Shown: positions 39,617 to 48,747 of the stretch, one piece after another
How positions within the stretch are numbered: position 1 is the stretch's first letter
Layout of the letters: the number at the start of each line of letters is the position of its first letter
Assembly: GCF_003071365.1 (NCBI RefSeq)
Contig: NZ_CP028960.1
Coordinates: 496,001-560,000 of the forward strand
Reading direction: 5' to 3'
DNA: 64,000 nucleotides
Source of the DNA: Methyloceanibacter sp. wino2
GTDB lineage: Bacteria; Pseudomonadota; Alphaproteobacteria; Rhizobiales; Methyloligellaceae
Made by a program: the position numbers and the translations under genes
The notes under the pieces: model-generated
The model's database searches: none
Told to the model about the DNA's origin: nothing
The model's input: the letters and a program-made list of their open reading frames with translations, nothing else

Positions 39617-40231
39617 ATGGGGATCAATCGCAGGTTCTTCTTCGATTTTGCGCGGCGCGTGCTGTTCAAGGGCAGGATGAGGCAAAAGCAGGTCGAGGGC
39701 CTGAACTTCATTCTCGATACGTGGGAGGCGCACCATGCCCGCAAGGACGAGCGTTGGCTCGCCTACGCGCTCGGCACCACCCACCACGAGACGGGCGCCA
39801 CGATCCAGCCCATCAACGAGTATGGCGGGCCCCGCTACTTCTTCCACATGTACGACATCGAGGGAGACCGCCCGCGCGTCGCGCGTCAGCTCGGCAACAT
39901 CTATCCGGGTGACGGCATCTTGTTTCACGGACGCGGATTCGTGCAGCTCACGGGCCGGGACAACTACACAAAAATGCAGCGCAGATTCGGTGTCGATCTC
40001 ACAATTTCGGACAAGGCCGCCGACCGTGCGCTCGAACCGGAACTTGCCGCCAAGATCATGTTCTACGGCATGGAGCATGGCGTCTTCACCGGCAAAAAGT
40101 TTGCGGATTACTTCGACAAGGATACAGACCGCTGGATCTCGGCACGCGCGATCGTCAATCCCGGCGACAAGTCGCGGCTGGTGGCGGACTACGCGCTCGA
40201 TTACTACGCCGCCATCAGCCACACGGTCTGA
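39617..40231 (+). CDS. GH19-like (chitinase/endolysin-type) protein
   Basis: 204 aa. The fold is suggested by YALGTTHHETGATIQPINEYGG (a catalytic-Glu-containing HET motif), then GDGILFHGRGFVQLTGRDNYTKMQRRFG, which is the GRGYVQLTW.NY block of family 19 enzymes. There is no clear signal peptide; the N-terminus is basic and aromatic. Such proteins are often phage-derived muralytic enzymes, but no phage genes are next to it. ATG 39617 has AGAGG at a suitable distance. It is divergent from the methionine operon. Confidence 0.85.
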   Translation: MGINRRFFFDFARRVLFKGRMRQKQVEGLNFILDTWEAHHARKDERWLAYALGTTHHETGATIQPINEYGGPRYFFHMYDIEGDRPRVARQLGNIYPGDGILFHGRGFVQLTGRDNYTKMQRRFGVDLTISDKAADRALEPELAAKIMFYGMEHGVFTGKKFADYFDKDTDRWISARAIVNPGDKSRLVADYALDYYAAISHTV

Positions 40232-40338
40232 TCCCGCGAGCCCCCAATTCAACAAATCTTGAACGGACGCAGGGGCTTGTGTGTCGCCATAAGCTGCTAC
40301 GTTGATTGCGAATCTGCCATCCAGCCAAGAGGACTTAG

Positions 40339-41175
40339 ATGATCGCACTGCGTACACGCTCCACCCTTCTGCTTCCGATGCTCGGACTCTTCGCAATCGC
40401 TTCGTTCGCGGCGCGCGCGGAAGAGACACCGGCCCAAGACAGCCGCCTGAATGAGATTGTTGCAGGCGACCACCGGTCGGCGGAGAACAAGGCGCGTGAC
40501 AAATACCGCCACCCGTACGAGACGCTGACTTTCTTTGGACTCAAGCCGGACATGACGGTGGTCGAGGTTTACCCAGGTCGGGGCTGGTACACGGAAATTC
40601 TCGCGCCCTACCTCAAGGACAGCGGCACGTTCTATGCCGCCCAACGCCCGAGCGACCCCTCCTACGCGCCGGGTCAGAGAGCGGTCGAGGCTTTCGACCA
40701 GAAAATGAAGGACGCGCCCGAGCTTTATGGAGAAGTGAAACGCACAACGCTCACCAACGAGGGGGACATGGAGCTTTCGGAGCCGGCCGATCTCGTCCTC
40801 ACCTTTCGCAACACCCATAGTCTCATGAGAAGGGGTGCTGAGGATGCGACCTTCACCGCCATGTTCAACGCATTGAAGCCCGGCGGCGTGCTCGGCGTCG
40901 TCCAGCATCGTGGCGATCCCGACGTGGAGCAGGACCCCAAAGGCGGCAAAGGGTACGTGACCGAAGACTACGTGATCGCGATTGCCGAGAAGGCGGGCTT
41001 CGAACTCGCTGAGAAATCCGAGATCAACGCCAATCCGAAGGACACGAAAGACTACGACAAGGGCGTGTGGACTCTGCCCCCCTCGCTAACTCTCGGCGAC
41101 GAGGATCGCGAGAAATATATGGCGATCGGCGAGAGTGATCGCATGACGCTGAAATTCGTCAAGCCCGCGAGCTAG
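40339..41175 (+). CDS. Exported class I SAM-dependent methyltransferase-like protein
   Basis: 278 aa. A clear signal peptide (TLLLPMLGLFAIASFAARA, cut before EETPA) precedes a Rossmann methyltransferase-like domain: TVVEVYPGRGWYTEILAPYL corresponds to motif I with Pro-Gly-Arg-Gly in place of the usual G-x-G-x-G, and LVLTFRNTHSLMRRG to a later motif. Export to the periplasm is odd for a SAM-dependent enzyme because SAM is cytoplasmic; the family is nevertheless recurrent in alpha- and gammaproteobacteria. Function unknown. An AAGAGGA site precedes ATG 40339. Confidence 0.87.
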   Translation: MIALRTRSTLLLPMLGLFAIASFAARAEETPAQDSRLNEIVAGDHRSAENKARDKYRHPYETLTFFGLKPDMTVVEVYPGRGWYTEILAPYLKDSGTFYAAQRPSDPSYAPGQRAVEAFDQKMKDAPELYGEVKRTTLTNEGDMELSEPADLVLTFRNTHSLMRRGAEDATFTAMFNALKPGGVLGVVQHRGDPDVEQDPKGGKGYVTEDYVIAIAEKAGFELAEKSEINANPKDTKDYDKGVWTLPPSLTLGDEDREKYMAIGESDRMTLKFVKPAS

Positions 41176-41198
41176 GCCGTAAAGACGCCCGGGCTCAC

Positions 41199-42857
41199 TC
41201 AGGTCCGGGCGAACTTCTTGTACTTGATGCGCTTCGGCACGATCGAGTCCTCGCCGAGTCGGCGCTTCTTGTCTTCCTCGTAATCCTCAAAGTTGCCTTC
41301 GAACCACTCCACATGGCTGTCGCCCTCGAAAGCGAGGATGTGGGTGGCGATGCGGTCGAGGAAGAAGCGATCATGGCTGATGATGACGGCGCAGCCGGCG
41401 AAGTCTTCCAATGCCGCTTCAAGGGACGATAGCGTCTCCACGTCGAGATCGTTGGTCGGTTCGTCGAGCAGGATCAGGTTGGCGCCGGACTTCAGCATCT
41501 TGGCGAGGTGGACGCGGTTGCGCTCACCGCCCGAGAGCTGGCCGACCTTCTTCTGCTGGTCGCCGCCCTTGAAGTTGAACCAGCCCACATAAGCGCGCGA
41601 GGGCACTTCGCGTTTGCCAAGCGTCACCACTTCGGCGCCTTCGGAAATTTCTTCGTAGACCGACTTCTTCTCGTCGAGCGCGTCGCGGGACTGATCCACA
41701 TAGCCGAGCTTCACGGTATCGCCCACACGGATCGCGCCGTTGTCCGGCGTCTCCTGGCCCACGATCATGCGGAACAGCGTGGTCTTGCCCGCGCCGTTCG
41801 GCCCGATCACGCCCACGATGCCGCCCGGTGGCAGCTTGAAGGACAGATCGTCCACGAGCAGCCGGTCGCCGAAAGCCTTCTCCAGGCCCTCGGCCTCGAT
41901 CACGACGTCACCCAGCCGCGGGCCCGGCGGAATGGTGATCTGCGCCTTCGTGGTTTTGTCTGCGCCGGCCTCCGCGAGCAATTCGTCATAAGCCTTGATG
42001 CGGGCCTTGGACTTGGCTTGCCGCGCCTTGGGGCTCGCCCGGATCCAGTCGAGCTCGCGGGCAAGCGTGCGCTGTTTGGCCTCTTCCTGCTTGCCCTCGA
42101 CCTCCAGCCTCTTCTGCTTCTGCTCGAGCCAGGACGAGTAGTTGCCCTTGTAGGGAACGCCCTGCCCCCGATCGAGTTCGAGTGTCCAATCGGTGATGTT
42201 ATCCAGGAAGTAGCGATCGTGGGTCACCATCACGATCGTGCCGGGATAGTCGCGCAAGTGATGTTCGAGCCACGCAACGCTCTCCGCATCGAGATGGTTC
42301 GTCGGCTCGTCGAGCAGCAGGATATCGGGCTTCGCGAGGAGCAGCCGGCACAGGGCCACGCGGCGGCGCTCGCCGCCCGACAGCTTGCTCACATCCGCAT
42401 CGCCGGGCGGGCAGCGCAACGCATCCATGGCCTGTTCGACCTGGGTATCGAGATCCCACAAATCCTGGGCGTCGATCTCGTCCTGGAGCTGCGCCATCTC
42501 GTCGGCCGTCTCGTCGGAGTAGTTCACCGCGAGCTCGTTGTAGCGGTCGAGCTTGGCCTTCTTCTCGGCCACGCCCTCCATGACGTTGCCCATCACGTCC
42601 TTGGCCGGATCGAGTTGCGGCTCCTGCGGCAGATAGCCGACGCGGACGCCTTCCGCAGCCCAAGCCTCGCCCGTGAACTCCTTCTCGTCGCCGGCCATGA
42701 TCCGCAAGAGCGTCGATTTACCAGCGCCATTCACGCCCACCACGCCGATTTTCGCGCCGGGGAGAAAAGCGAGGGTCACATCCTTCAAGACCTGCTTCCC
42801 GCCGGGATAGGTCTTGTTGAGTTTGGTCATGACGTAGACGTATTGCGGGTTGGCCAT
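41199..42857 (-). CDS. ettA: EttA, energy-dependent translational throttle ABC-F ATPase
   Basis: 552 aa, close to the usual length. Two ABC domains with Walker A motifs [13 protein letters not shown] (residues about 41-53) and [13 protein letters not shown], two signature motifs ([24 protein letters not shown]), and [13 protein letters not shown] / [13 protein letters not shown] Walker B regions, without membrane segments. The N-terminus [19 protein letters not shown] is diagnostic for EttA, which gates early translation according to ADP/ATP ratio on the ribosomal E site. Start ATG 42857. Convergent with the exported methyltransferase gene; a GCCCGG/CCGGGC hairpin overlaps its end. Confidence 0.97.
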   Translation of the reverse strand: MANPQYVYVMTKLNKTYPGGKQVLKDVTLAFLPGAKIGVVGVNGAGKSTLLRIMAGDEKEFTGEAWAAEGVRVGYLPQEPQLDPAKDVMGNVMEGVAEKKAKLDRYNELAVNYSDETADEMAQLQDEIDAQDLWDLDTQVEQAMDALRCPPGDADVSKLSGGERRRVALCRLLLAKPDILLLDEPTNHLDAESVAWLEHHLRDYPGTIVMVTHDRYFLDNITDWTLELDRGQGVPYKGNYSSWLEQKQKRLEVEGKQEEAKQRTLARELDWIRASPKARQAKSKARIKAYDELLAEAGADKTTKAQITIPPGPRLGDVVIEAEGLEKAFGDRLLVDDLSFKLPPGGIVGVIGPNGAGKTTLFRMIVGQETPDNGAIRVGDTVKLGYVDQSRDALDEKKSVYEEISEGAEVVTLGKREVPSRAYVGWFNFKGGDQQKKVGQLSGGERNRVHLAKMLKSGANLILLDEPTNDLDVETLSSLEAALEDFAGCAVIISHDRFFLDRIATHILAFEGDSHVEWFEGNFEDYEEDKKRRLGEDSIVPKRIKYKKFART

Positions 42858-43083
42858 TCGGGGTCCCTTGGCGTGTGTCTCGAATAGAGGAAATTTGCCC
42901 GCAGCTTTAGCGGGTCGTGCGCGCGAACTCAATGTCGTAGCGGCCTATCCGAGTCGAAACATGTTTCCCTCATCACAGGGTTGAAATGGCTCGGGGGCAG
43001 GATGATAGTTCCGCCAGCTCCCGGCAGCTGACGCGGCCAAGAGGCCGACGACAGAGCGAAGACCGGAGCCCAGGGAGGAACGC

Positions 43084-43482
43084 TTGAAAAATGCCGTATT
43101 GGGGCTGCTTGCCCTTTGCCTACTCGCGCTGCCCGCGGGGCGCGCCGAGGCCGACTACACCGTCGTGGAGGTCAACTTCATTCTGGCCGACAAGGATGGG
43201 GACTTGCTCCTCAGCAAGACCGAATATCTGCTCGCGCCCATCGAGGTTTTCCAAAAACTCGATACGAACGCCAACAACGCGCTTGAGCCTGAGGAACTGG
43301 GTGACCTGGCCAAAGATGCCGAGTTCGGCGACGGCGATAGCGACAAGAGCGGGAGCCTGTCGCTCGAGGAAGTCATCGCTGAGAAGCTCGCCGATTTCGA
43401 GGCGGCCGACACCAACAAGGACGGCGCGCTGAACGTCGACGAAGTCACCGAATACGAAACGAAGAAGAGCGAGGGGAACTAG
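43084..43482 (+). CDS. Exported EF-hand protein
   Basis: 132 aa. It starts with TTG at 43084, supported by GGGAGGAA five bases upstream; no ATG in this frame is suitable. A signal peptide (NAVLGLLALCLLALPAGRAEA) is followed by four EF-hand-like loops: DKDGDLLLSKTE, DTNANNALEPEE, DGDSDKSGSLSLEE and DTNKDGALNVDE. The mature protein would bind calcium in the periplasm. The glycine-zipper gene begins 2 bases after its stop, so the two are co-translated. Confidence 0.88.
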   Translation: MKNAVLGLLALCLLALPAGRAEADYTVVEVNFILADKDGDLLLSKTEYLLAPIEVFQKLDTNANNALEPEELGDLAKDAEFGDGDSDKSGSLSLEEVIAEKLADFEAADTNKDGALNVDEVTEYETKKSEGN

Positions 43483-43484
43483 CC

Positions 43485-43754
43485 ATGACCGTTTCCAAGT
43501 TTCACAAGCGTGGTCTCGCCCTCTTGGCTGGTGTGGCAATCGCAACCTTGGCGATGACCGCTCCTCGTCCCGCGATGGCTCAAGAGGGGGCGCTGGTCGG
43601 CGGCGCGATCGGCATTGGCGTCGGCGCCGCGCTTACACGCGGCAGCGCGGTGGGCGTGATTGGAGGGGCGTTGGTCGGCGGCGTGGTCGGCAACGAGATC
43701 CAGAAGGACAGGCGCCGTCAGCGCCGCAACTACGACAAGCGCCACAGGCGCTAG
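43485..43754 (+). CDS. Exported glycine-zipper protein
   Basis: 89 aa with a signal peptide (LALLAGVAIATLAMTAPRPAMA) and a glycine-zipper segment, GALVGGAIGIGVGAAL and VIGGALVGGVVGNEI, ending in a very basic tail (KDRRRQRRNYDKRHRR). Proteins of this shape associate with the outer membrane or cell envelope; the function is unknown. ATG 43485 lies directly after the EF-hand gene. Confidence 0.8.
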   Translation: MTVSKFHKRGLALLAGVAIATLAMTAPRPAMAQEGALVGGAIGIGVGAALTRGSAVGVIGGALVGGVVGNEIQKDRRRQRRNYDKRHRR

Positions 43755-43773
43755 CCTTCTCCGGCGGCCAGGA

Positions 43774-44817
43774 TCAGAATAACTGCGGCAACCGGACTTT
43801 CAGCTTCTGCGCCAGGGCATCGAGCGGGTTTTCCTGCAAGGGCTCGATCGTGGACAGAACCTCCGCGAAGTGGTCCGGCGTCAGCTCGGCGATGGGGATC
43901 GTGCGCGACCAGCCCTTGCCCATCAGGAAGTCCCGGTAGAGCTGCTCGTCCTCGGTGAAGCGGGCAGCACGCGGCGACACGCCAATGACGGGCAGCCGCG
44001 CCGACACCGCCTCGGAGATCATGGAGCTGGAATCTTCAGTGCAGACGATGGCGTCCGACTTCGCGAAGATCTGCGGTAGGGTGCCCGGCCCGGCGGTGCG
44101 GAAGTCGACGAACTTTTCCACCACGCTCTCGTCGCGGGCCATCTCGGCGATCTTGTCGGCCACACTATCGGGCGTGCGCCGGGAGGTGGAGATCAGCCAC
44201 CGCGTGCCCCAGGCCTTCGACACCGCCGCGACAAAGGCGAGTAATGCAGCCCAATCGCTGTCGCGATACCGGAAGCCCCCTGCCTGACCGCCGACAAGCA
44301 AGCCCAGGGTCTTTGGCAGGTTCTCCAGTCCATAGCGGGACACGGTCGCAGGCCGCCCAAGCTCGTCCGGATCGATTGAGGATGGCTTCAGCACGACCAG
44401 ATGCTTGTCGCTGCCTTCGTCGCGCTCGTAGGACGAGATGATCAAGCTGAAATTGTCCGGCTCGAGCCCCCGCAGTAGCGAGCCGCAAAAGATGTTGGGC
44501 ACTTCCAATAACCGCGTGACGCAAATATTCGGCATATGCGTCTCGCCGCCCGCCGAGACCACGAGGTCGGCTTCGGGGAGCGTGTCCGCGTCGATGCGGT
44601 AGGCCATGCGCAGCATGCGCGGCGGATAGAAGCTGTCGGCGTTGATGCGCGCCCGCAGCCACCTTGTCGGGACGATCCATTTGCGTTTCACCTCAATCCG
44701 GGTGACGTCGACCGGCCGCAGCCGCGCCAGGGCCGCAATTACGCCTTGGGCGATGTGGTAGTGCCCGGGCCGCGTATCGGCGAGGAAGATGACCCGAAGG
44801 GGCGTTGTGTCTGACAT
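43774..44817 (-). CDS. ELM1/GtrOC1-family putative glycosyltransferase-like protein
   Basis: 347 aa. The start LRVIFLADTRPGHYHIAQGVIAALARL and the block LVVSAGGETHMPNICVTRLL, with the C-terminal DAIVCTEDSSSMISEAVSARLPVIGVSP, match the mitochondrial fission ELM1 family, which in bacteria is thought to be a glycosyltransferase-fold protein of envelope biogenesis. The biochemical role is not established. It is convergent with the glycine-zipper gene and divergent from the TerB gene. Confidence 0.87.
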   Translation of the reverse strand: MSDTTPLRVIFLADTRPGHYHIAQGVIAALARLRPVDVTRIEVKRKWIVPTRWLRARINADSFYPPRMLRMAYRIDADTLPEADLVVSAGGETHMPNICVTRLLEVPNIFCGSLLRGLEPDNFSLIISSYERDEGSDKHLVVLKPSSIDPDELGRPATVSRYGLENLPKTLGLLVGGQAGGFRYRDSDWAALLAFVAAVSKAWGTRWLISTSRRTPDSVADKIAEMARDESVVEKFVDFRTAGPGTLPQIFAKSDAIVCTEDSSSMISEAVSARLPVIGVSPRAARFTEDEQLYRDFLMGKGWSRTIPIAELTPDHFAEVLSTIEPLQENPLDALAQKLKVRLPQLF

Positions 44818-44973
44818 CGATGCGGCAACCCTTCTGGACCGGCGGCAGGTTGATACCGCACCCTGGCGGCCTCTTCAAAGCCCTTCAAGCGTGCTTGGCA
44901 AACCGGCCGGGTTTCAGCACAATCCGCCCAGCCATTACGCGGCCGAGCCGTGACGCGAGAAAAGGAGCCCTCC

Positions 44974-45366
44974 GTGAGCGACAAAACTGGCAGCTGCGAC
45001 GTGATCTTGAAAGCCATGGTCGCCATGGCGAGTGCCGACGGGCACCTGGATTCGCGCGAGGTTGGCCTCATTCAGGATATCTTCAAGGACTGCACCGGTA
45101 AGGCGCTGGGGGCGGATGCGGTCGCGCGCGCGGCCCATCAGAACGAAGCTGAGGATATCCGCAACGTTCTCGCGGACCTGGCTCCCTCCCTCGACCTGAC
45201 CACGAAGGACGAGATCCTGTGCGCCGCCTATCGCGTGCTCCTGGCGGACAACAGGGTCGCCGGCGAAGAACGCAAAGAGCTGCACGAGATGGCCAGGGCC
45301 CTTCACATCTCGGAGATTCACCTCAGCGCGCTCCTCGAGGAACTCGCCGCCTCGCTCCACGAGTAG
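44974..45366 (+). CDS. TerB-family protein
   Basis: 130 aa from GTG 44974, which has AAAGGAG at six bases; a GTG at 44950 is in frame but without a site. The whole protein is one TerB-like helical domain with two acidic loops, ASADGHLDSREV and ADNRVAGEER, as seen in metal-binding TerB proteins, plus ILCAAYRVLLADN. Role unknown (possibly metal sensing at the membrane). The sulfotransferase gene follows after 74 bases. Confidence 0.85.
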   Translation: MSDKTGSCDVILKAMVAMASADGHLDSREVGLIQDIFKDCTGKALGADAVARAAHQNEAEDIRNVLADLAPSLDLTTKDEILCAAYRVLLADNRVAGEERKELHEMARALHISEIHLSALLEELAASLHE

Positions 45367-45440
45367 GCACCAATCCGGCTTGCGAAAGCGCCCCGGAACC
45401 GACTAGGGTCCGGCCCGCACGTCTCGCGGCACACGGACCC

Positions 45441-46136
45441 ATGATCCTCTCACACAAGCACAAATTCATCTTCATCAAGACGAAGAAGACGGCCGGAACG
45501 GCGATCGAAGCCGCGATCTCGCAGCTCTGCGGGCCGGACGACGTCATCACACCCTATCGCGCGGCGAGTGAGAAGGACCGCAAAGGTCTCGGTCCGCAAA
45601 ACTACCGGATCGACCATCCGCTGAAGCCGCAGCGGCCGCTCTGGCGCAAGCTCCTCGGCCGGCCAGAACGTTATTGGCATCCCACCATCGGCTATTACGA
45701 GCACATGCCCGCCTGGCGCATCCGAAACTATGTGGGCGAGGAGATCTGGAACAGCTACTTCAAGTTCGCGTTCGACCGGAATCCATGGGACCGGCAGGTG
45801 TCCTGGTACAACTACAAGACCAAGTCGAAGAAGACGCGCCCCAGCTTCGAGCGTTACATGCAGCGGCCCACGGCCTATGTGGACAATCACGAACTCTACA
45901 TGCTGGACGGAGCATTGGCCGTCGACTTCCTCGGCCGCTACGAGAATTTGGAAGAGGATCTGAACACGGCGCTCAGCCGAGCCGGTGTCGAGATGAAAGT
46001 CAGCGTGCCGAAAGTCAACGTGACGCCGAACAAGGATTCGGAACGCAGTTACCGCAGCTATTACACGCCGGCGCTCCAAGAGCAGGTGGCGAATTGGTAC
46101 CAACCGGAAATCGAGCTGCTGGGTTACGATTTCTGA
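45441..46136 (+). CDS. Sulfotransferase-family protein
   Basis: 231 aa. The PAPS 5'-phosphosulfate-binding loop appears as FIFIKTKKTAGTAIEAA near the N-terminus, and the 3'-phosphate-binding motif as FKFAFDRNPWDRQVSWY near residues 110-126, as in the sulfotransferase_2 family that modifies polysaccharides or glycans. The acceptor is unknown. ATG 45441. No sugar-synthesis genes are adjacent. Confidence 0.9.
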   Translation: MILSHKHKFIFIKTKKTAGTAIEAAISQLCGPDDVITPYRAASEKDRKGLGPQNYRIDHPLKPQRPLWRKLLGRPERYWHPTIGYYEHMPAWRIRNYVGEEIWNSYFKFAFDRNPWDRQVSWYNYKTKSKKTRPSFERYMQRPTAYVDNHELYMLDGALAVDFLGRYENLEEDLNTALSRAGVEMKVSVPKVNVTPNKDSERSYRSYYTPALQEQVANWYQPEIELLGYDF

Positions 46137-46204
46137 TCAGTTGTCTGATGGTGTCGTGGGCGCGTGCGGCAGGCCGCGTCCGGCCCGCCGCTCCGCGCGA
46201 CGAC

Positions 46205-46345
46205 CTACTCCGTGCAGGAGCTGCTGTCGGCGTTCCACGTACCGCCAGCGGCCTCACAGTCGGCCTGGTTGTCCGGGCCGGCGAAAGCCGGTGCAGCGGC
46301 GGCAAGCGTGGTAGCGAGAGCGAGCATGGTGACGAAATACTTCAT
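46205..46345 (-). CDS. 46-residue exported two-Cys mini-protein
   Basis: Signal peptide YFVTMLALATTLAAAAPAFA followed by a mature part of about 24 residues, GPDNQADCEAAGGTWN and ADSSSCTE, with the motif C-x4-GG-x-W-x6-C that recurs in small alphaproteobacterial secreted proteins. ATG 46345 has GGAGGAAAA at seven bases. A perfect EcfG promoter lies 52 bases upstream, so it is probably a general-stress gene. Function unknown. Confidence 0.75.
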   Translation of the reverse strand: MKYFVTMLALATTLAAAAPAFAGPDNQADCEAAGGTWNADSSSCTE

Positions 46346-46396
46346 GGTCTTTTCCTCCGTTTGAACGCACCTGCGATTGCTGCAGGCGGACGAAAA

Positions 46397-46421
46397 AACG
46401 CCGGTCTTGGAGGTTGGTTCC
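46397..46421 (-). promoter_or_regulatory. EcfG general-stress promoter (exact consensus)
   Basis: On the minus strand GGAAC (46421-46417), 16 bases, CGTT (46400-46397). This is the alphaproteobacterial EcfG consensus without mismatch, placed 52 bases before the start of the 46-residue secreted protein. Confidence 0.75.
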
Positions 46422-46546
46422 CTCGCGGGCGAACTAAGGCAGCGTGCCCTGAAATGACCCGAATTGCGCCTCCGATGCTAAGCGCCGAGATCACGCAAAG
46501 CTGAGCTTCTCCGCCACCCTCGCCTGTCAAAGAGGGCCCGGCTCCC

Positions 46547-47857
46547 CTATGACCGAGTCCTCGTGGGGGTGTCGATCGCGACCTTGGTTTCCTCACCCCG
46601 CAGCCGCGCAATGATGGTCGCGCAGCACGCATCGCCCCAGACATTCACACTGGTGCGGCACATATCGAGCACCCGGTCGAAGACCATGAGCACACCGATA
46701 GCTTCCACCGGCAAACCGACGGCGGCGAGAATGATCGCGATCGCAACCAGCGACGCTGACGGCACACCGGCAACGCCGATCGATGTCAGAAGCGCGATCG
46801 TGACGATCGTGAACTGCACGCCGAAACTGAGTTCCAGCCCGTAGGCCTGAGCCAGGAACATCGCCGCCGCGCATTCATAAAGCGCCGTCCCGTTCATGTT
46901 CACCGTGGCGCCCAGCGGCAACACAAAGCTCGACACCTGGTTCGAGACCCCGACCTTCTCTTCGACCGTATCCATGGTGACCGGCAAGGTTGCCGAGGAC
47001 GACGATGTCGAGAAGGCGGTGAGCAAGGCCGGCGACATCGCCCGCAACGTCGCAAACGGTTTGACCCGGCCGATGAACCGCAAGAGCAGCGGCAACGTGA
47101 TCAGCGAATGCAGAAGGAGCGCTGCGACAACCGCCAGCGCGAAATTGGCCAGCGGTCTCGCAGCCGCAAACCCTGTTTGAGAGATCACCGCAGCGATGAG
47201 GGCAAACACGCCAATCGGCGCGAACTTCATGATGAACTCGGTCATGTGCATCATGACGTGAAAGACGCCGTTCCAGAACTTGAACAAGGGCTCGGCATAG
47301 TCGTGCTGGAGCCTCGTCATGAAGAAACCGAACAGGATGGCAAAGAAGATCAGCCCGAGCATCTGCCCCTCGGCCGCCGCCATGACGATATTCGGCGGCA
47401 CCAGGCGCTTGAACAATTCCACGACGTCGCCGACGCCTCGACCTTCGATCCTGTCGCTGATATCTTCGGGTGGCCCCTCGAGCGCCAGAATGTCGCCGGC
47501 GGGTTCGCCGTCGACATAGCCCGGCGTCATGATGTTGATGGTGATGAGACCGATCAGAATAGCGGCCAGCGTCGTCACCGCATAAAACAGCAACGTACGT
47601 ATGCCGAGCGCGCCGATATTGCCGCCGGATCCGATCCCGGCAACGCCGACGATGATCGACGACGTGATCAGCGGCACGATGATCATCTTCAGGGCGTTGA
47701 GAAAGATCGCGCCGACAAACTCGAACACCGAAACGAAGCTGACTCCGAAGAACCCCGGCGCGAAAGTATCAGTCGTGACTTGCTTGACAATCGACCCGAC
47801 AACGGCCGCAAGGACGATGGCGATGAGTATCTGCCAGTGGAGTGCAAGCTTGCGCAC
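46547..47857 (-). CDS. Dicarboxylate/amino acid:cation symporter (DAACS family)
   Basis: 436 aa polytopic transporter of the GltP/DctA fold. Hairpin-1 motif SSSSATLPVTMD, the TM7 motif ATVNMNGTALYE (NMNGT for NMDGT) and the C-terminal RVLDMCRTSVNVWGDACC are all present. Substrate may be a C4-dicarboxylate or glutamate/aspartate. A GTG start at 47857 is supported by AGGAG eight bases before. It follows tonB by 83 bases in the same direction, so it may be read from the same unit. Confidence 0.93.
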   Translation of the reverse strand: MRKLALHWQILIAIVLAAVVGSIVKQVTTDTFAPGFFGVSFVSVFEFVGAIFLNALKMIIVPLITSSIIVGVAGIGSGGNIGALGIRTLLFYAVTTLAAILIGLITINIMTPGYVDGEPAGDILALEGPPEDISDRIEGRGVGDVVELFKRLVPPNIVMAAAEGQMLGLIFFAILFGFFMTRLQHDYAEPLFKFWNGVFHVMMHMTEFIMKFAPIGVFALIAAVISQTGFAAARPLANFALAVVAALLLHSLITLPLLLRFIGRVKPFATLRAMSPALLTAFSTSSSSATLPVTMDTVEEKVGVSNQVSSFVLPLGATVNMNGTALYECAAAMFLAQAYGLELSFGVQFTIVTIALLTSIGVAGVPSASLVAIAIILAAVGLPVEAIGVLMVFDRVLDMCRTSVNVWGDACCATIIARLRGEETKVAIDTPTRTRS

Positions 47858-47940
47858 CGAGATTTCTCCTCAAGCGGGCCGAAAGGAAGCGGTTCGAGTG
47901 CCGCATCTCTATCGCCTCGGTGTCAACCGTGAATGTCGGC

Positions 47941-48747
47941 TCAGCGCCGAATGAGGAACTCGATCGGCAATACGAGATGGACCTGCTCGCCGGGCTGCCG
48001 GTCCGGCGGCTCCGGAAACGGGCTCGCCCGGCGCAACACGGCCAATGCCTCTTCGTCCAACGGCTCCGACCCCGATCCGCGAATGATCCGCGCATCGACG
48101 AGCTTGCCCGCGGCGTCGATTTTGAATTCGACCTTGGTTACACCCTGAACGCCCCGGGCGCGCGCGGCCGCGGGATAGCGCTTGTACCGGTTGAGGTGGA
48201 ACAGGATTTCCTTCTGCCACGCGATCTCCGCGGGGTTGGATCTGACATTCGCGCCAAGGGATTGCGCCGTGATGGTCTCGCCGGGAACCGCGTCCAATTT
48301 CGGCGGTGCCGTGGCCACCGCCGCGGCCGCGTTCAACTCGATGCCGGGCTGAGCCTCGCGCAGCGTGTCCACCGTTTCGGCCTCTTGCACCGTCTCCACC
48401 ATTTCGGCTTTCGGCAGTGCGACCTCGGGGTCCGGCGCCAGCGGCGCCTCCGCGAGCTCGGGAAACTCGGACTCTTCAGGCACGGCTTCGTCGATGGGCT
48501 GGAGCGTCGGCACCGACTCCCGCAAAAGTGGGCCGATCGCCAGATCCTCGGGCCTGAGCGGCGCGACCGCCATCGCGGCAAGTTCCATCACCACCGCACC
48601 GGCAGGGTCCGGCTCGACCTCCTTCGGCCACGTGACCGTTGCCGCGATCCCTCCCCCCACATGAAGGACCAGGATCAGCGCCGCGATCTCGCACCACCGG
48701 TGGAAGCTCGGGGCGCCTTCCTTGAAGACATCGCTATGGAGCGTCAA
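47941..48747 (-). CDS. tonB: TonB energy transducer
   Basis: 268 aa periplasm-spanning protein linking the ExbBD motor to outer-membrane receptors. One N-terminal membrane anchor (IAALILVLHVGGGIAATV), a long acidic and proline-rich middle (EEAVPEESEFPELAEAPLAPDPE), and a C-terminal TonB domain (about 190-268: RYPAAARARGVQGVTKVEFKI, IIRGSGSEPLDEEAL). The start is a TTG at 48747, overlapping exbD by 14 bases; no in-frame ATG lies near. Confidence 0.9.
   Translation of the reverse strand: MTLHSDVFKEGAPSFHRWCEIAALILVLHVGGGIAATVTWPKEVEPDPAGAVVMELAAMAVAPLRPEDLAIGPLLRESVPTLQPIDEAVPEESEFPELAEAPLAPDPEVALPKAEMVETVQEAETVDTLREAQPGIELNAAAAVATAPPKLDAVPGETITAQSLGANVRSNPAEIAWQKEILFHLNRYKRYPAAARARGVQGVTKVEFKIDAAGKLVDARIIRGSGSEPLDEEALAVLRRASPFPEPPDRQPGEQVHLVLPIEFLIRR

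Noticed and set aside
39617-40231. Prophage remnant around the GH19-like lysin
   Set aside because: No holin, structural, integrase or replication gene lies near; the neighbours are ordinary chromosomal genes.
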